DNA from: Anaerolineales bacterium
GTDB lineage: Bacteria; Chloroflexota; Anaerolineae; Anaerolineales; Villigracilaceae
Assembly: GCA_016789305.1 (NCBI GenBank)
Contig: JAEURJ010000007.1
Coordinates: 248,001-312,000 of the forward strand
DNA length: 64,000 nucleotides
Reading direction: 5' to 3'
Under the pieces are notes generated by a model. It made no database searches, was not told the origin of the DNA, and was given only the letters and a program-made list of their open reading frames with translations. A program made the position numbers and the translations under genes. This document shows, piece after piece, positions 1 to 10,078 of this stretch (the stretch's first letter is position 1; every line of letters starts with the position of its first letter).

Positions 1-204
1 GGAGTGAGGCAGCCTGTCCTGATGCATGGCATGGGGAGAGTCTCCCAAATTGGGGATTCTGCTTCTTTGGCAGAATCAATTCTCGGCGTGCTGGATGAAG
101 CGGAAAAATATCGCGGCGATGTGGACGCCATAAAAAGGTCGTACGATCCTGATTCCATTGCTCAGGAATATGAAAAGCTGTTTCAAAGGTTGATGAAATC
201 ATGA
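1..204 (+). CDS. Glycosyltransferase, C-terminal end only (partial)
   Basis: The frame is open to the left edge, so only the last 67 codons are present and the real start lies outside the window. The tail has the shape of the last Rossmann-fold strand and helix of a GT-B type (GT4-like) glycosyltransferase: a VLMHGMG stretch, then IGDSASLAESILGVL, a charged helix, and a closing helix ending EKLFQRLMKS. In that family this part packs against the nucleotide-sugar domain. The stop overlaps the next start as ATGA, so it is probably the upstream member of the glycan operon. Assignment is by resemblance only, because the catalytic part is not visible. Confidence 0.55.
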   Translation, partial: GVRQPVLMHGMGRVSQIGDSASLAESILGVLDEAEKYRGDVDAIKRSYDPDSIAQEYEKLFQRLMKS

Positions 205-971
205 GTGTTGAAAATCCAAAAGACTTTCTTTTTGCCCATTTAAAAGACCTTCCTTATTTTCGGGCGTTATTGCGCTCAGTGGAGAGTTTCTATTATCAAG
301 GCCTGCCCCTGCCTGAACCGATCTACGATGTGGGTTGTGGCGATGGGCATTTTGCGGCCGTCACTTTTGATCAGAAATTAACAGTGGGTCTCGATCCCTG
401 GCATGGACCCATTCATGAAGCTAAAAAATTTAATGCATATGATTCTTTGGTGGAAGCCGATGGCGCTCTTTCCCCTTTTCCCTCCGATCATTTCGCAAGT
501 GGATTAAGCAATTCAGTGTTGGAACATATTCCACACATTGACGAAGTGTTAAAAGAGACAGCGCGCGTCCTCAAGCCGGGCGCCCCGTTTTATTTTTGTG
601 TCCCGAATCATAATCACTTTGACAACCTGCAGCTTTCCAAAGTGCTGGGCAAGGGGTATACCGAATGGTTCCGTGTGATCTCACGTACCAAACACGCGGA
701 TAGTCCGGAAGTGTGGCAGGAGAGATTGGAACGCGCAGGTTTCACCCTGGAGAAATGGTGGCATTATTTTTCCCCTGCATCTTTACATGTGCTCGAGTGG
801 GGGCATTATTTCGGGTTACCCTCGGTCGTGGCGCGCGTTTTGACGGGTAAATGGATCATCTCACGCACAAAATGGAACCTTGGATGGATGGAAGGCTTTT
901 TAAGGAAGTATGCCTCCACGCAGCCTGTTGAAAATGGCACGTACACATTTTTTATCGCTAGAAAAAAATAA
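201..971 (+). CDS. Class I SAM-dependent methyltransferase
   Basis: A 256-residue cytosolic protein with the SAM-binding motif DVGCGDGHF at about residues 43-51. An acidic strand end follows (VGLDP), then the Methyltransf_11-type segment SNSVLEHIPHIDEVLKETARVLKPGAPFY. The C-terminal third is rich in W, H and F and carries no transmembrane segment. The substrate is not shown. Its place between a glycosyltransferase and membrane glycosyltransferases suggests a sugar or a lipid-linked glycan. The start overlaps the preceding stop (ATGA), implying translational coupling. Family confidence is high and substrate unknown. Confidence 0.85.
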   Translation: MSVENPKDFLFAHLKDLPYFRALLRSVESFYYQGLPLPEPIYDVGCGDGHFAAVTFDQKLTVGLDPWHGPIHEAKKFNAYDSLVEADGALSPFPSDHFASGLSNSVLEHIPHIDEVLKETARVLKPGAPFYFCVPNHNHFDNLQLSKVLGKGYTEWFRVISRTKHADSPEVWQERLERAGFTLEKWWHYFSPASLHVLEWGHYFGLPSVVARVLTGKWIISRTKWNLGWMEGFLRKYASTQPVENGTYTFFIARKK

Positions 972-993
972 ATTTGATATTTGGTGAATAATA

Positions 994-3174
994 ATGAATG
1001 AACCCTCTGTTCTCGATTATGTGAAATCCATCTTTAAAAGCTGGTCTTCCTTCAAAGACTTCCTCCAGGCCGTCTTTGAAAATAGAGACACAACTGAGAT
1101 GGACGAGTTCCGCGAACTGGAGGAGTTACAGCCAGCCGCTGCCGACGCTGTGATCACTGCTGCATACGGTCCCTGGGCAGTACGCCTGCCATGGCTTGCT
1201 TTAAGTGTATTGATTCTTGCTCTGGCTGGACAATTGTTGTTTGAACCGCCACAACAACTGTACCCTGTTGGTGTGGCCTTGTACGTGATTTCAATCGCGC
1301 TTGCGGTCGTCGTCTTTTCATTAAAAGGCTGGAACATCACCTCTTTACCCGGATATGAAAGACACCTCGACTCTTTTACGGTGCGTTTTTTGCCCTTTGT
1401 GCTTTCTCTTGTTTTCAGCGCGGCAACATTTTATGTCATGTCCGATAATAAATTTACAATATTAAATGTGGCGTTGTGGGTTTTGACCGCCTTATTTCAT
1501 ATTTTTGCCTTTTGGGCTTCGGAGCCGCGCCGTTCAAGCCCAATGGTTGAATCAGGCGATGCAACATCGGGTAAACCTAAAAAGGCGGGGATTTTGATTC
1601 GTTGGGCCTTATTTGCAATAGTTCTTGGGCTGGCTATCTTCTTCGGCTTCCACAAATTGAGCACATTGCCCGGCGATATGACCAGCGATCACGCTGAAAA
1701 GCTGCTGGATGTTTACGATATCACCCAGGGAAAATATTCGATCTTCTTTACGCGGAACACCGGGCGTGAACCTTTGCAGTTTTACCTGACTGCTTTTCTG
1801 GCGCAGTGGTTTGGTGTTTCATTTCTTTCCCTCAAGATCAGCACGGCTTTGATGGGGATGTTGTCTCTTATCTACATATATTTGCTCGGCAGGGAATTGG
1901 GAGGAGAGCGGATCGCGTTCCTGGCCGTGTTGTTTGCGGCCATCGGATGTTGGCCGGTGCTGATCGACAGGATCGGCTTGCGCTTTGCCTACTATCCGCC
2001 CTTCACTGCCGCTGCCCTCTACTATTTTATTCGCGGACTGCGTCTTCAGCGTCGTAACGAATTTATACTTGCCGGGATCGCGTTGGGAATTGGCCTGAAT
2101 GGATATTCCCCGATGCGCATTGTACCTTTTATGTTGCTCGTATTTTTTATAGTGTATTACCTTCATTTGAAAGATGCGCAATCCAGAAAACAGGCATTGG
2201 TCTGGTTTGGGCTGCTTGCTTTTACGGCATGGATATTCGTCATTCCATTGGCTCGATATGCCTTGGAGAACCCGGCCAGCTTTGGTCAGCGTGCCATTTC
2301 GCGGTTGGGTACCACTGAGCGCCCGTTCCCGGGGCCGATCTGGCTGATCTTCATTCAAAATGTATGGGTTGGAATAAAAACATTCAACTGGTATAGCGGC
2401 AATACGTGGACGTTTACGTTGCCATCTCGCCCTGCCTTGGATGTGATCTCTGGCGCCTTATTTATTATAGGGGTGCTCGCAGTGATCTTTCGCTACATTC
2501 GCAATCGAAACTGGCAGGATATCATGCTTCTGCTTGCAATTCCCTTGTTGCAGCTTCCATCCACGCTTTCGTTAGCTTTCCCCGATGAAAACCCGGCTTT
2601 GAATCGCATGAGTGCGGCGTTTGTGCCAGTATTTATCCTTGTGGGAATTGGCCTGGATACCATCTTGAATAGCTTTTCCAATGGTCAAGCCCAGCAAGAT
2701 ACAGAGAATAAAAAACGTTTTACTTCATGGCAGCCTGTTTTTGCAGTGGTACTTCCCCTGGCTTTATTTTCAGCATCGCTCTTCAATAACTATAATTTGA
2801 TCTTCAATCAGTATGAGACGCAGTACAAGTTGAGCAATTGGAACACAAGAGATATGGGTGTCTTGATGAAGGACTTTATCGACAAGGGAGGTTCACCGGA
2901 TCAAGCCTGGATCATTCCATACCCTTTCTGGGCTGATACACGATTGCCGCTTTTCTGGGCTGGGGCAGTCTACCGGGGTGAAAGTGCCATCACGCCGGAT
3001 TTGTTACCGGCGACAGTACCCTTGCCGGGCGCAAAACTCTTCCTGTTCAACCTGGAAGATTCTGCAACCATGCAAACTCTGCAAACCCTGTATCCGAATG
3101 GCGTGCTGACGATGTACCAAACCGAAATACCCTCCAAAAACTTTTATATATTTCGCGTCGGTGCGCTCGAATAA
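994..3174 (+). CDS. GT-C type polytopic membrane glycosyltransferase-like protein (GT39/ArnT-like)
   Basis: A 726-residue protein with more than ten hydrophobic segments. After a soluble head of about 60 residues come four predicted helices, then the GT-C-like core from about residue 205. The first large loop contains SDHAEKLLDVYDI at about 231-243, where the acidic pair would be the candidate catalytic or metal site of a GT-C enzyme, followed by a FFTRNTGRE motif. Such enzymes move a sugar from polyprenyl phosphate to an acceptor on the outer membrane face. The C-terminal 150 residues are less hydrophobic and may be the external domain. The next gene is a close paralogue. Donor and acceptor are unknown. 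Confidence 0.75.
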   Translation: MNEPSVLDYVKSIFKSWSSFKDFLQAVFENRDTTEMDEFRELEELQPAAADAVITAAYGPWAVRLPWLALSVLILALAGQLLFEPPQQLYPVGVALYVISIALAVVVFSLKGWNITSLPGYERHLDSFTVRFLPFVLSLVFSAATFYVMSDNKFTILNVALWVLTALFHIFAFWASEPRRSSPMVESGDATSGKPKKAGILIRWALFAIVLGLAIFFGFHKLSTLPGDMTSDHAEKLLDVYDITQGKYSIFFTRNTGREPLQFYLTAFLAQWFGVSFLSLKISTALMGMLSLIYIYLLGRELGGERIAFLAVLFAAIGCWPVLIDRIGLRFAYYPPFTAAALYYFIRGLRLQRRNEFILAGIALGIGLNGYSPMRIVPFMLLVFFIVYYLHLKDAQSRKQALVWFGLLAFTAWIFVIPLARYALENPASFGQRAISRLGTTERPFPGPIWLIFIQNVWVGIKTFNWYSGNTWTFTLPSRPALDVISGALFIIGVLAVIFRYIRNRNWQDIMLLLAIPLLQLPSTLSLAFPDENPALNRMSAAFVPVFILVGIGLDTILNSFSNGQAQQDTENKKRFTSWQPVFAVVLPLALFSASLFNNYNLIFNQYETQYKLSNWNTRDMGVLMKDFIDKGGSPDQAWIIPYPFWADTRLPLFWAGAVYRGESAITPDLLPATVPLPGAKLFLFNLEDSATMQTLQTLYPNGVLTMYQTEIPSKNFYIFRVGALE

Positions 3175-3190
3175 ACCCAAGATTTTAGAT

Positions 3191-5116
3191 ATGAATATTG
3201 ATCAGAGTGGAGGAGTTGGCTTGCCTGTTCGTTGGCGATCATTGGCGGCCCTGCTCTTCTCCTTGATTGCACAAACCATACTTGAACCGCCGTCGCGGAT
3301 TGCGCCGGCAATTGTGTTCTATGCTGCGGCTCTGGGATTCCTCGCCTGGGCGATCATTGAGGGGGAGTGGAAGTTGTCCGCGCCGCCTGCGGTTCAGAAT
3401 ACTTATCAATCAGAACGAATCCGCCCGACCCCCTTACTTTTATCCATTCCACTGTTGGTTGCCGCATTTTATTTTTTTGCGGGAAATCGTTTTACCTTTT
3501 TAAATCTTTCACTTTGGCTGGTGGGGATTTTTCTTTTTATGCGCGCAGTTTGGATTCCGAACACTCATAAAAAGGATCGATCTATAGATTGGGAATGGAT
3601 GGGGTTGCTGGCGGCAGTATTTTTGCTTGTTGCCTTGCTGCGCGTTTATCGAATTGACGAAATTCCCGCGGAGCCATTCAGCGATCACGCTGAAAAATTG
3701 TTGGATGTGTTCGATATCTCGCAGGGAAAGTTTTCGATCTTCTTTGAGCGCAACACCGGCCGTGAGGCTTTTCAGATGTATTGGTCCCTGCTCGTGTTGA
3801 AGGTGTTTGGCACAGGTTTTAGCTTTCTAAGTTTGAAGATCGGCACGGTTCTTCTTGGCCTCCTTGCACTGCCTTTCATTTATTTACTTGGGTTGGAATT
3901 CGGCAATCCAATGGTTGGGTTGTTCGCCCTTTTTATTTTTGGGATTTCCTACTGGATGAATGTCGTTTCACGCATCGGACTGCGCTTCCCACTGTACCCG
4001 CTCTTTACAGCAGCAACGCTTCTTTACCTGACCCGCGGCCTGCGTGCCCTTTCGAGAAATGACTTCCTGCTCTGCGGCATTTTTTTAGGACTAGGCCTGC
4101 ATGGATACAGCCCGTTTCGCGTTGTCCCTTTCGTTGTGGCGCTTGGATTTATTTTATTTATCATGCATGCGAAATCAAAAGAGTCTCGTCTGGTTGCTTT
4201 GCACGGATTTGGCCTGATAACAATTACCTCCTTGATCGTTTTCCTTCCCCTGCTGCGCTATTGGACTGAACACGCAGACACATTTGGTTTTCGTGCCATG
4301 TCCCGTATCGGTTCTCCTGGGACCCAATACCCTGAACCGGTTTGGATTATTTTTCTCGCAAATCTATATCGCGGTGTCTTGATGTTCAATTGGGATGACG
4401 GCAATATTTGGGTGAATTCAATCCCCAACCGTCCCGCACTGGATGTGGTGACGGGCGCTTTGTTTGTAATCGGCATTGTTCTTTTGATCGTACGTTATTT
4501 ACAAAAGTGGGATTGGCGCGATCTTTTTTTGTTACTTTCGATTCCTGCTTTATTAATGCCATCCGTGTTGGCACTGGCTTTTCCAGTGGAGAACCCTGCG
4601 TTGAATCGGGCCGGGGGAGCGGCAGTGGCGGTAATCCTTGTCAGTGCAAGAGCGCTCGAAGGCTGGCTCGCAGGCGTCGGCGCGGAAAAGAGGCGGTTGT
4701 ATCTTGCGTATGGAGTCGCGGCGTTGCTCCTCTCCGCTTCAGTTTGGCAAAATTACAATCTCGTCTTTCACAGATTTGATGTCACCTATCGGCGTGCAGT
4801 TTGGAATTCCACTGAAATGGCAAAGGTAATTCAGGAACACGGAAACATGGACACGGCCTGGATCGTGCCGCATTGGCAATGGGTGGATACGCGTCTGCCT
4901 GCGATCTGGCTTGGGGATGTGTACGGCGACTTTGCGCTTTGGCCCGAAGAGTTTTTTGCCACGAGACAAATTTCGGGTCCGAAATTATTTATTTTCCATC
5001 CGGATGATGTGGAAACTGAGATTTTTCTTAAACAAATCTACCCTGATGGCAGATTAAGCAGATATACTTCTGCTTCTGTAGGTAAGGATTTCATGATTTT
5101 TAAAATAGAGAGATAG
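3191..5116 (+). CDS. GT-C type membrane glycosyltransferase-like protein, tandem paralogue of the upstream gene
   Basis: A 641-residue polytopic protein. It shares with its upstream neighbour the segments SDHAEKLLDVFDISQGK (about residue 164 on), FFERNTGRE, RIGLRFPLYPLFTAA and GLHGYSPFRVVPF, so the pair arose by duplication. It lacks the neighbour's soluble N-terminal head of about 60 residues. I chose ATG at 3191. A GTG at 3161 inside the upstream gene would add ten residues and cannot be excluded, as neither has a good Shine-Dalgarno site. The role by family is sugar transfer from a lipid-linked donor. The charged loop before the last region suits an extracytoplasmic domain. Confidence 0.72.
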   Translation: MNIDQSGGVGLPVRWRSLAALLFSLIAQTILEPPSRIAPAIVFYAAALGFLAWAIIEGEWKLSAPPAVQNTYQSERIRPTPLLLSIPLLVAAFYFFAGNRFTFLNLSLWLVGIFLFMRAVWIPNTHKKDRSIDWEWMGLLAAVFLLVALLRVYRIDEIPAEPFSDHAEKLLDVFDISQGKFSIFFERNTGREAFQMYWSLLVLKVFGTGFSFLSLKIGTVLLGLLALPFIYLLGLEFGNPMVGLFALFIFGISYWMNVVSRIGLRFPLYPLFTAATLLYLTRGLRALSRNDFLLCGIFLGLGLHGYSPFRVVPFVVALGFILFIMHAKSKESRLVALHGFGLITITSLIVFLPLLRYWTEHADTFGFRAMSRIGSPGTQYPEPVWIIFLANLYRGVLMFNWDDGNIWVNSIPNRPALDVVTGALFVIGIVLLIVRYLQKWDWRDLFLLLSIPALLMPSVLALAFPVENPALNRAGGAAVAVILVSARALEGWLAGVGAEKRRLYLAYGVAALLLSASVWQNYNLVFHRFDVTYRRAVWNSTEMAKVIQEHGNMDTAWIVPHWQWVDTRLPAIWLGDVYGDFALWPEEFFATRQISGPKLFIFHPDDVETEIFLKQIYPDGRLSRYTSASVGKDFMIFKIER

Positions 5117-5161
5117 CACCTCTGTGTGTATCTCTTGTAATACAAAACGACACAGGAATAT

Positions 5162-8100
5162 ATGACTGAAAAACGTGCCTGGCTTTATGACCTTTTGTTT
5201 GTAACCATACTGTTGATCGCAGGCGTTCTGCGCTTTGGCGGCTTTAATTGGGGTGAAGGATATCACCAGCATCCGGATGAATTGTTTCTCATGGGTGTGT
5301 TGGATAACTTGCGCGCTCATGTTTGTGATGAACCCTCCATCCCCGTTGATGCCTGTCCCCAGGAGTTGACTCGCTGGATGACGGTGGGTGAATATTTAAA
5401 CGGCTCGACCTCCACTCTTAATCCATATAACCGCGGATACGGTTCGTTTGTGTATGGCAACCTACCGATGACGGTCGCACGCATTGCAATGGAAGTCACT
5501 GGGAATGACGACATTGGCAGATCGAAATTCTTTGCGCGTCAACTTTCCGCCCTGATGGACCTGTTGACCATTTTTATTTTCTACCTGTTCGTCTCGAAAA
5601 TATATGGGCGTAAGGTGGGTGTCATCGCTGCGGCATTCTCGTCATTTGCCGTGATGCAGATCCAGCAATCCCACTTCTTCACAGCGGATTTGTTTGCGAA
5701 TCTATTCATGTTCTTGGGTCTGGCTTTTGCAGTGCAGATCGTGGAATACAGGGAAAAGATCAAAGAGCAGGGAATCACAGGCGAAGGTGAATCGAACGAT
5801 GACGTGAACATTTCGTCGATTGTTGACTCCATTTTTACAACGCCGATCCTTTATTTGTGCATGGGTTTTGGGCTGATGTTGGGCATGGCCATGGCTTCCA
5901 AGATCAATGCAGCGGCCATGGCGGTCGTTTTGCCAGGAACATTCCTGGTCCGCTATTTTATGTATGACCGTTCCTGTAAATTAAATATTGACCATTGGAT
6001 ACGGGTCGCAATTTTCCTCGTGATTGGCGGGCTGTTCACGATCTTATCTTTCCGTGTTTTTCAGCCGTATGCTTTTGATGGGTTTATGTTAAGCCCTCAA
6101 TGGTTGGGCAATATCTCCGGTCAAATTGCACAGGCTTCCGGTGCAGGGGATGTGGTTTGGAATTTGCAGTGGGCGCGCCGTTCTCATTTATATTCATTTG
6201 AGAACCTCACCATTTGGGGATTGGGTCTGCCGCTTGGTATTTTGGCGTGGATGGGATTCATTCTGATGGGTTGGCGTGTTGTCAAAGGTGAATGGAAACA
6301 TGCCTTATTGTGGGGTTGGACTGCTTTTTATTTCGGATGGCAGTCGATTCAGTTCAACCCCACCATGCGCTATCAATTGCCGATCTATCCATTGTTGTGC
6401 ATGATGGCGGCGTGGTTTATCTTTGAACTGCCGTTCTTGATAAAAGCAAAAGATGCAGATAGACAAGGACGAATGACCCAAGTGTGGTCAATTATTGCCG
6501 CGTTAACCGGCTCGATTGTCCTTGTATTAACCGCCATCTGGGCATTTGCATTTCAAAGCATTTATTTGCGACCCGAGCCGCGCATTGCGGCCTCCCGCTG
6601 GATATTTCAGAATGTGTTGGGACCGATCAACATCGGTTTGGATACAGGGGCAGGTGCGACACTTAACCAGCCGATTCCCTTCCCAAGTTCTTATTTGATC
6701 CAGAATGGATCCCCGTATGCCACCACCTTCAGACCGATCAAGGATGGAAACTTAACCTCACTGACTTTGGCACATGCACAGGATATCAGCGGTTCCACTG
6801 AGACGATTGTTATTTCTGTTTATAGCACCTCTGCGCCGGACGTTTTGCTGGCGCGCTCGTCCCGACAGGTTGATTTTTCATTTACGCAGGATCAACGCGG
6901 CCCGCTAGTGGACTTTACTTTCAAGGAGCCGATCTCCGTCTCAAAGGCTCAGCTATATATTTTGAGGATCGAAACCCTGGGGGAGGGTTTAATTCTGGAT
7001 GGGGAGGCGATTGCCAACGAGTCAACCTATGACTGGGGCCTGCCATTTCGGGTGGATGGATTTGATCCGTTTGGCGGGATGTATCGCGGCGATTTCACCC
7101 TGGAAGTGTATTACGATGACAATGTTGATAAGTTGAATCGTTTTATGAGTATCCTAGATGGCGCGGATTACATTGCCATTCCCACCAACCATCAATATGC
7201 CCAGATCACACGCCTGCCGGAACGCTACCCATTAACAACGGTGTATTATCGCGAGTTGTTGGGTTGTCCGCCGGGTGAGGATATTATTAAATGTTATCGC
7301 AATGCGGAAGTTGGAGATTATAAAGGCCGCCTTGGGTTTGAATTGGTGCAGGTGTTTACCGATTACCCCACCTTTGGGCCCCTCGTGATCAATGATCAGG
7401 CAGCCGAGGAGGCGTTCACTTTTTACGACCATCCCAAAGTGATGATCTTTAAGAAAACCGATTCGTATAATTCTGCGCAGGTATTTAAGACTTTAAGCGA
7501 AGTGGATTTGACCAAGGTGGTGCATTTGCTTCCCAAAGAAGCCGGGAAATTTGTTTATAAGGATTTAATGCTTCCCGAAGATCGTTTGGTGCAGCAACGC
7601 GCGGGCGGCACATGGTCTCAACTGTTTGACTATGATTGGATTCAAAACAAATACCCAATTGTGGGATTACTGCTATGGTACGGATTTATTTTCCTGCTCG
7701 GATTGGCGGCGTACCCGATTGTGCGATATGCGTTGGCAGGCTTTGGATCCTATGCCTATCCCTTGGGGCGCGTCGTTGGGCTGGTCTCGCTTGCCTGGAT
7801 CTCCTGGATGAGTGGTTCGGTTGGGATTCCCTATACGAGGCTTTCCATCGGGGTGGCGCTGTTGATCGTAACAGTGGCAGGCTTCGGCTTGTGGATGATG
7901 CGCAGACAACAATTCAAAGAGGAATGGAATGCAAATCGAAAATTCTTTGTCCTCGTTGAGATCGTCTTCCTTGCGTTCTTCGTCATTGATTTGTTGATTC
8001 GTCTCGGGAATTCGGACATGTGGCATCCGTCCAAGGGTGGCGAGCGGCCGATGGATTTTTCCTATTTTAATGCGGTGTTGAAAAGCACATCCTTCCCGCC

Positions 8101-10078
8101 GTATGATCCGTGGTTTGCGGGTGGATACATTAATTACTACTATTATGGTTTTGTGATCGTTGCCACACCGGTGAAACTGCTTGGCATTGTTCCTTCGATC
8201 GCGTATAACTTTATTTTGCCGACTCTGTTCTCCCTTGTTGCGACGGGTGCCTTTGCGATTGGATTTAATTTGCTGCAAGGGTTGCAGTCGGAGAATGATG
8301 AGGAAACATCGTGGTGGGGAGTTCAACCTTCTGCGATCATTGCGGGTGTCACGGCTTCGATCATGACGATTTTCCTGGGAAACCTGGGAACGATCAAATT
8401 AATTTTTACTTCGCTGCAGAGGCTGGCGGCGCCTGGTGGAAACCCGCCAGCGGATACGACCTTTATTCAAGGCTGGACGTGGGCACTGCAAGGTGTTTGG
8501 AATATGTTCCAGGGTGCCACGCTTCCCATCGGACGCGGGGACTGGCTCTGGTATCCAAGCCGTATCATGCCCTACGGACCGGGGAATGAGATCACGGAAT
8601 TCCCTTTGTTTACTTTCCTGTACAGCGACCTGCATGCGCACATGATCGTAATGCCGTTGACGCTTTTCATCATTGCATGGGCGCTTGCGTTCATTAAATC
8701 GAATGCGATCATGAAACGTGCGGAATGGGTGGCAGCACTTCTGATCGGTGCGCTGTTTACAGGTGCCTTGAAGCCGACAAATACATGGGATCTCTATGCC
8801 TTCTTCCCATTTGCCGCGCTGGCTGCGTTGTACGCGATCAATCGCCATTATGAATGGAATGCCCGCTTCAAACTTCCTGATTGGCTGGGACGATTGTTGT
8901 TCTCGTTTGTGTTTGTTGCCCTGCTGTATTTGATCGGCTCTGCCATGTATTCTCCCTTTGACTATTGGTATGGCCAGGCCTATGGGAGCGTCTCGCATTG
9001 GACGGCATCGCACACAACCATGTCCACCTATCTGACTCATTGGGGCTTGTTCCTCTTTATTATTACTTTGTGGCTCGCCTGGGAAACCCGTCAGTGGATG
9101 GCGAATACCCCGCTTTCGAGTCTGAAGTATTTACGCCCCTATCGTTTGCTGATCGAAGTGTTCCTTGCCTTGTTCATTTCCCTGCTGGTTTTGTTTGCCT
9201 TTGAAGGTGTAACGATTACCTGGCTCGCTCTTCCATTGGCAGCCTGGTCCGCAGTCTTGTTGTTGAGACCGGAATTGCCGGGCGCGAAGCGTGGTGTGCT
9301 GTTGATGATCGGTACCGCCCTGGCATTGACCATTGCGGTTGAAAATATTGCATTGGTTGGCGATATTGGCCGTATGAATACTGTCTTTAAAATTTACATG
9401 CAGGCATGGATGTTGTTTGCGGTGAGCGCTGCGGCCTGCTTTGCATGGCTGCTTTCCGCCATTAACCAGTGGAAGCCGGGCTGGCGGGCGTTCTATCAAT
9501 TGGGTTTGTACTTCCTCTTTGCAGGGGCTTTCATGTATACTTTGATGGCAACTACAGATAAGGTAACGGATCGCGTCTCTGCCACGGCACCTCGTACTCT
9601 CGACGGTATAACGTACATGCAATATGCTCAACACTTTGATGGTAACTTAATGGAGCTTAACCAGGATTACCGTGCCATTCGCTGGTTGCAGGACAATGTA
9701 CAAGGCTCACCGGTGATTGTGGAAGCGAATTGTTCTGAATATCGATGGTGCACACGCATGACCATTTACACTGGTTTGCCCGGTGTGGTGGGTTGGAATT
9801 GGCATCAACGTCAACAGCGCGCGTTCGACTCGATCAATGTTCAAAATCGTGTCCTTGAAGTGAGTAATTTCTACAGCGTGCCCGATGTTCAAATGGCGCG
9901 TGATTTCCTCAAAAAGTACGATGTGAAGTATATTATTGTCGGTCAGCTGGAGCGGAATATCTATCCGGCGATCGAAGGCACAGCGGACGGCCTTGCCAAG
10001 TTTGAGCAGTACGATGGAAAATATTGGCGCGAGGTTTATCATGATGAAGATACGACCATCTATGAGGTGATCCCATGA
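5162..10078 (+). CDS. Giant membrane protein: GT-C-like half fused to a Chlor_Arch_YYY (DUF2298) half
   Basis: A single open frame of 1638 residues. The N-terminal half (about 1-480) is GT39-like, with HPDE at 37-40 in the first loop and repeated hydrophobic helices. Residues about 480-840 form a mostly soluble, beta-rich region that is probably extracytoplasmic. The C-terminal half (about 840-1638) is the DUF2298 or Chlor_Arch_YYY family, recognised by the run of four tyrosines and a glycine at 992-996, by YSDLHAHM, and by a conserved end with VEANCSEYRWCTRMTIYTGLP. The YYY family is known from Chloroflexota, some archaea and few others, and has no assigned reaction. A proposed role in glycan transfer is inference from the fusion. 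The start follows a CAGGAATAT ribosome site, and the stop overlaps the next gene as ATGA. Confidence 0.8.
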   Translation: MTEKRAWLYDLLFVTILLIAGVLRFGGFNWGEGYHQHPDELFLMGVLDNLRAHVCDEPSIPVDACPQELTRWMTVGEYLNGSTSTLNPYNRGYGSFVYGNLPMTVARIAMEVTGNDDIGRSKFFARQLSALMDLLTIFIFYLFVSKIYGRKVGVIAAAFSSFAVMQIQQSHFFTADLFANLFMFLGLAFAVQIVEYREKIKEQGITGEGESNDDVNISSIVDSIFTTPILYLCMGFGLMLGMAMASKINAAAMAVVLPGTFLVRYFMYDRSCKLNIDHWIRVAIFLVIGGLFTILSFRVFQPYAFDGFMLSPQWLGNISGQIAQASGAGDVVWNLQWARRSHLYSFENLTIWGLGLPLGILAWMGFILMGWRVVKGEWKHALLWGWTAFYFGWQSIQFNPTMRYQLPIYPLLCMMAAWFIFELPFLIKAKDADRQGRMTQVWSIIAALTGSIVLVLTAIWAFAFQSIYLRPEPRIAASRWIFQNVLGPINIGLDTGAGATLNQPIPFPSSYLIQNGSPYATTFRPIKDGNLTSLTLAHAQDISGSTETIVISVYSTSAPDVLLARSSRQVDFSFTQDQRGPLVDFTFKEPISVSKAQLYILRIETLGEGLILDGEAIANESTYDWGLPFRVDGFDPFGGMYRGDFTLEVYYDDNVDKLNRFMSILDGADYIAIPTNHQYAQITRLPERYPLTTVYYRELLGCPPGEDIIKCYRNAEVGDYKGRLGFELVQVFTDYPTFGPLVINDQAAEEAFTFYDHPKVMIFKKTDSYNSAQVFKTLSEVDLTKVVHLLPKEAGKFVYKDLMLPEDRLVQQRAGGTWSQLFDYDWIQNKYPIVGLLLWYGFIFLLGLAAYPIVRYALAGFGSYAYPLGRVVGLVSLAWISWMSGSVGIPYTRLSIGVALLIVTVAGFGLWMMRRQQFKEEWNANRKFFVLVEIVFLAFFVIDLLIRLGNSDMWHPSKGGERPMDFSYFNAVLKSTSFPPYDPWFAGGYINYYYYGFVIVATPVKLLGIVPSIAYNFILPTLFSLVATGAFAIGFNLLQGLQSENDEETSWWGVQPSAIIAGVTASIMTIFLGNLGTIKLIFTSLQRLAAPGGNPPADTTFIQGWTWALQGVWNMFQGATLPIGRGDWLWYPSRIMPYGPGNEITEFPLFTFLYSDLHAHMIVMPLTLFIIAWALAFIKSNAIMKRAEWVAALLIGALFTGALKPTNTWDLYAFFPFAALAALYAINRHYEWNARFKLPDWLGRLLFSFVFVALLYLIGSAMYSPFDYWYGQAYGSVSHWTASHTTMSTYLTHWGLFLFIITLWLAWETRQWMANTPLSSLKYLRPYRLLIEVFLALFISLLVLFAFEGVTITWLALPLAAWSAVLLLRPELPGAKRGVLLMIGTALALTIAVENIALVGDIGRMNTVFKIYMQAWMLFAVSAAACFAWLLSAINQWKPGWRAFYQLGLYFLFAGAFMYTLMATTDKVTDRVSATAPRTLDGITYMQYAQHFDGNLMELNQDYRAIRWLQDNVQGSPVIVEANCSEYRWCTRMTIYTGLPGVVGWNWHQRQQRAFDSINVQNRVLEVSNFYSVPDVQMARDFLKKYDVKYIIVGQLERNIYPAIEGTADGLAKFEQYDGKYWREVYHDEDTTIYEVIP

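Noticed and set aside
5110..5134. GAGATA and TATCTC inverted repeat between GT-C genes as terminator
   Set aside because: Six-base stem with a 13-base loop and no T run; too weak to support.
7673..9040. Long minus-strand frames (217 and 213 codons) opposite the giant membrane gene
   Set aside because: They are charged, low-complexity shadows of hydrophobic codons in the true gene.
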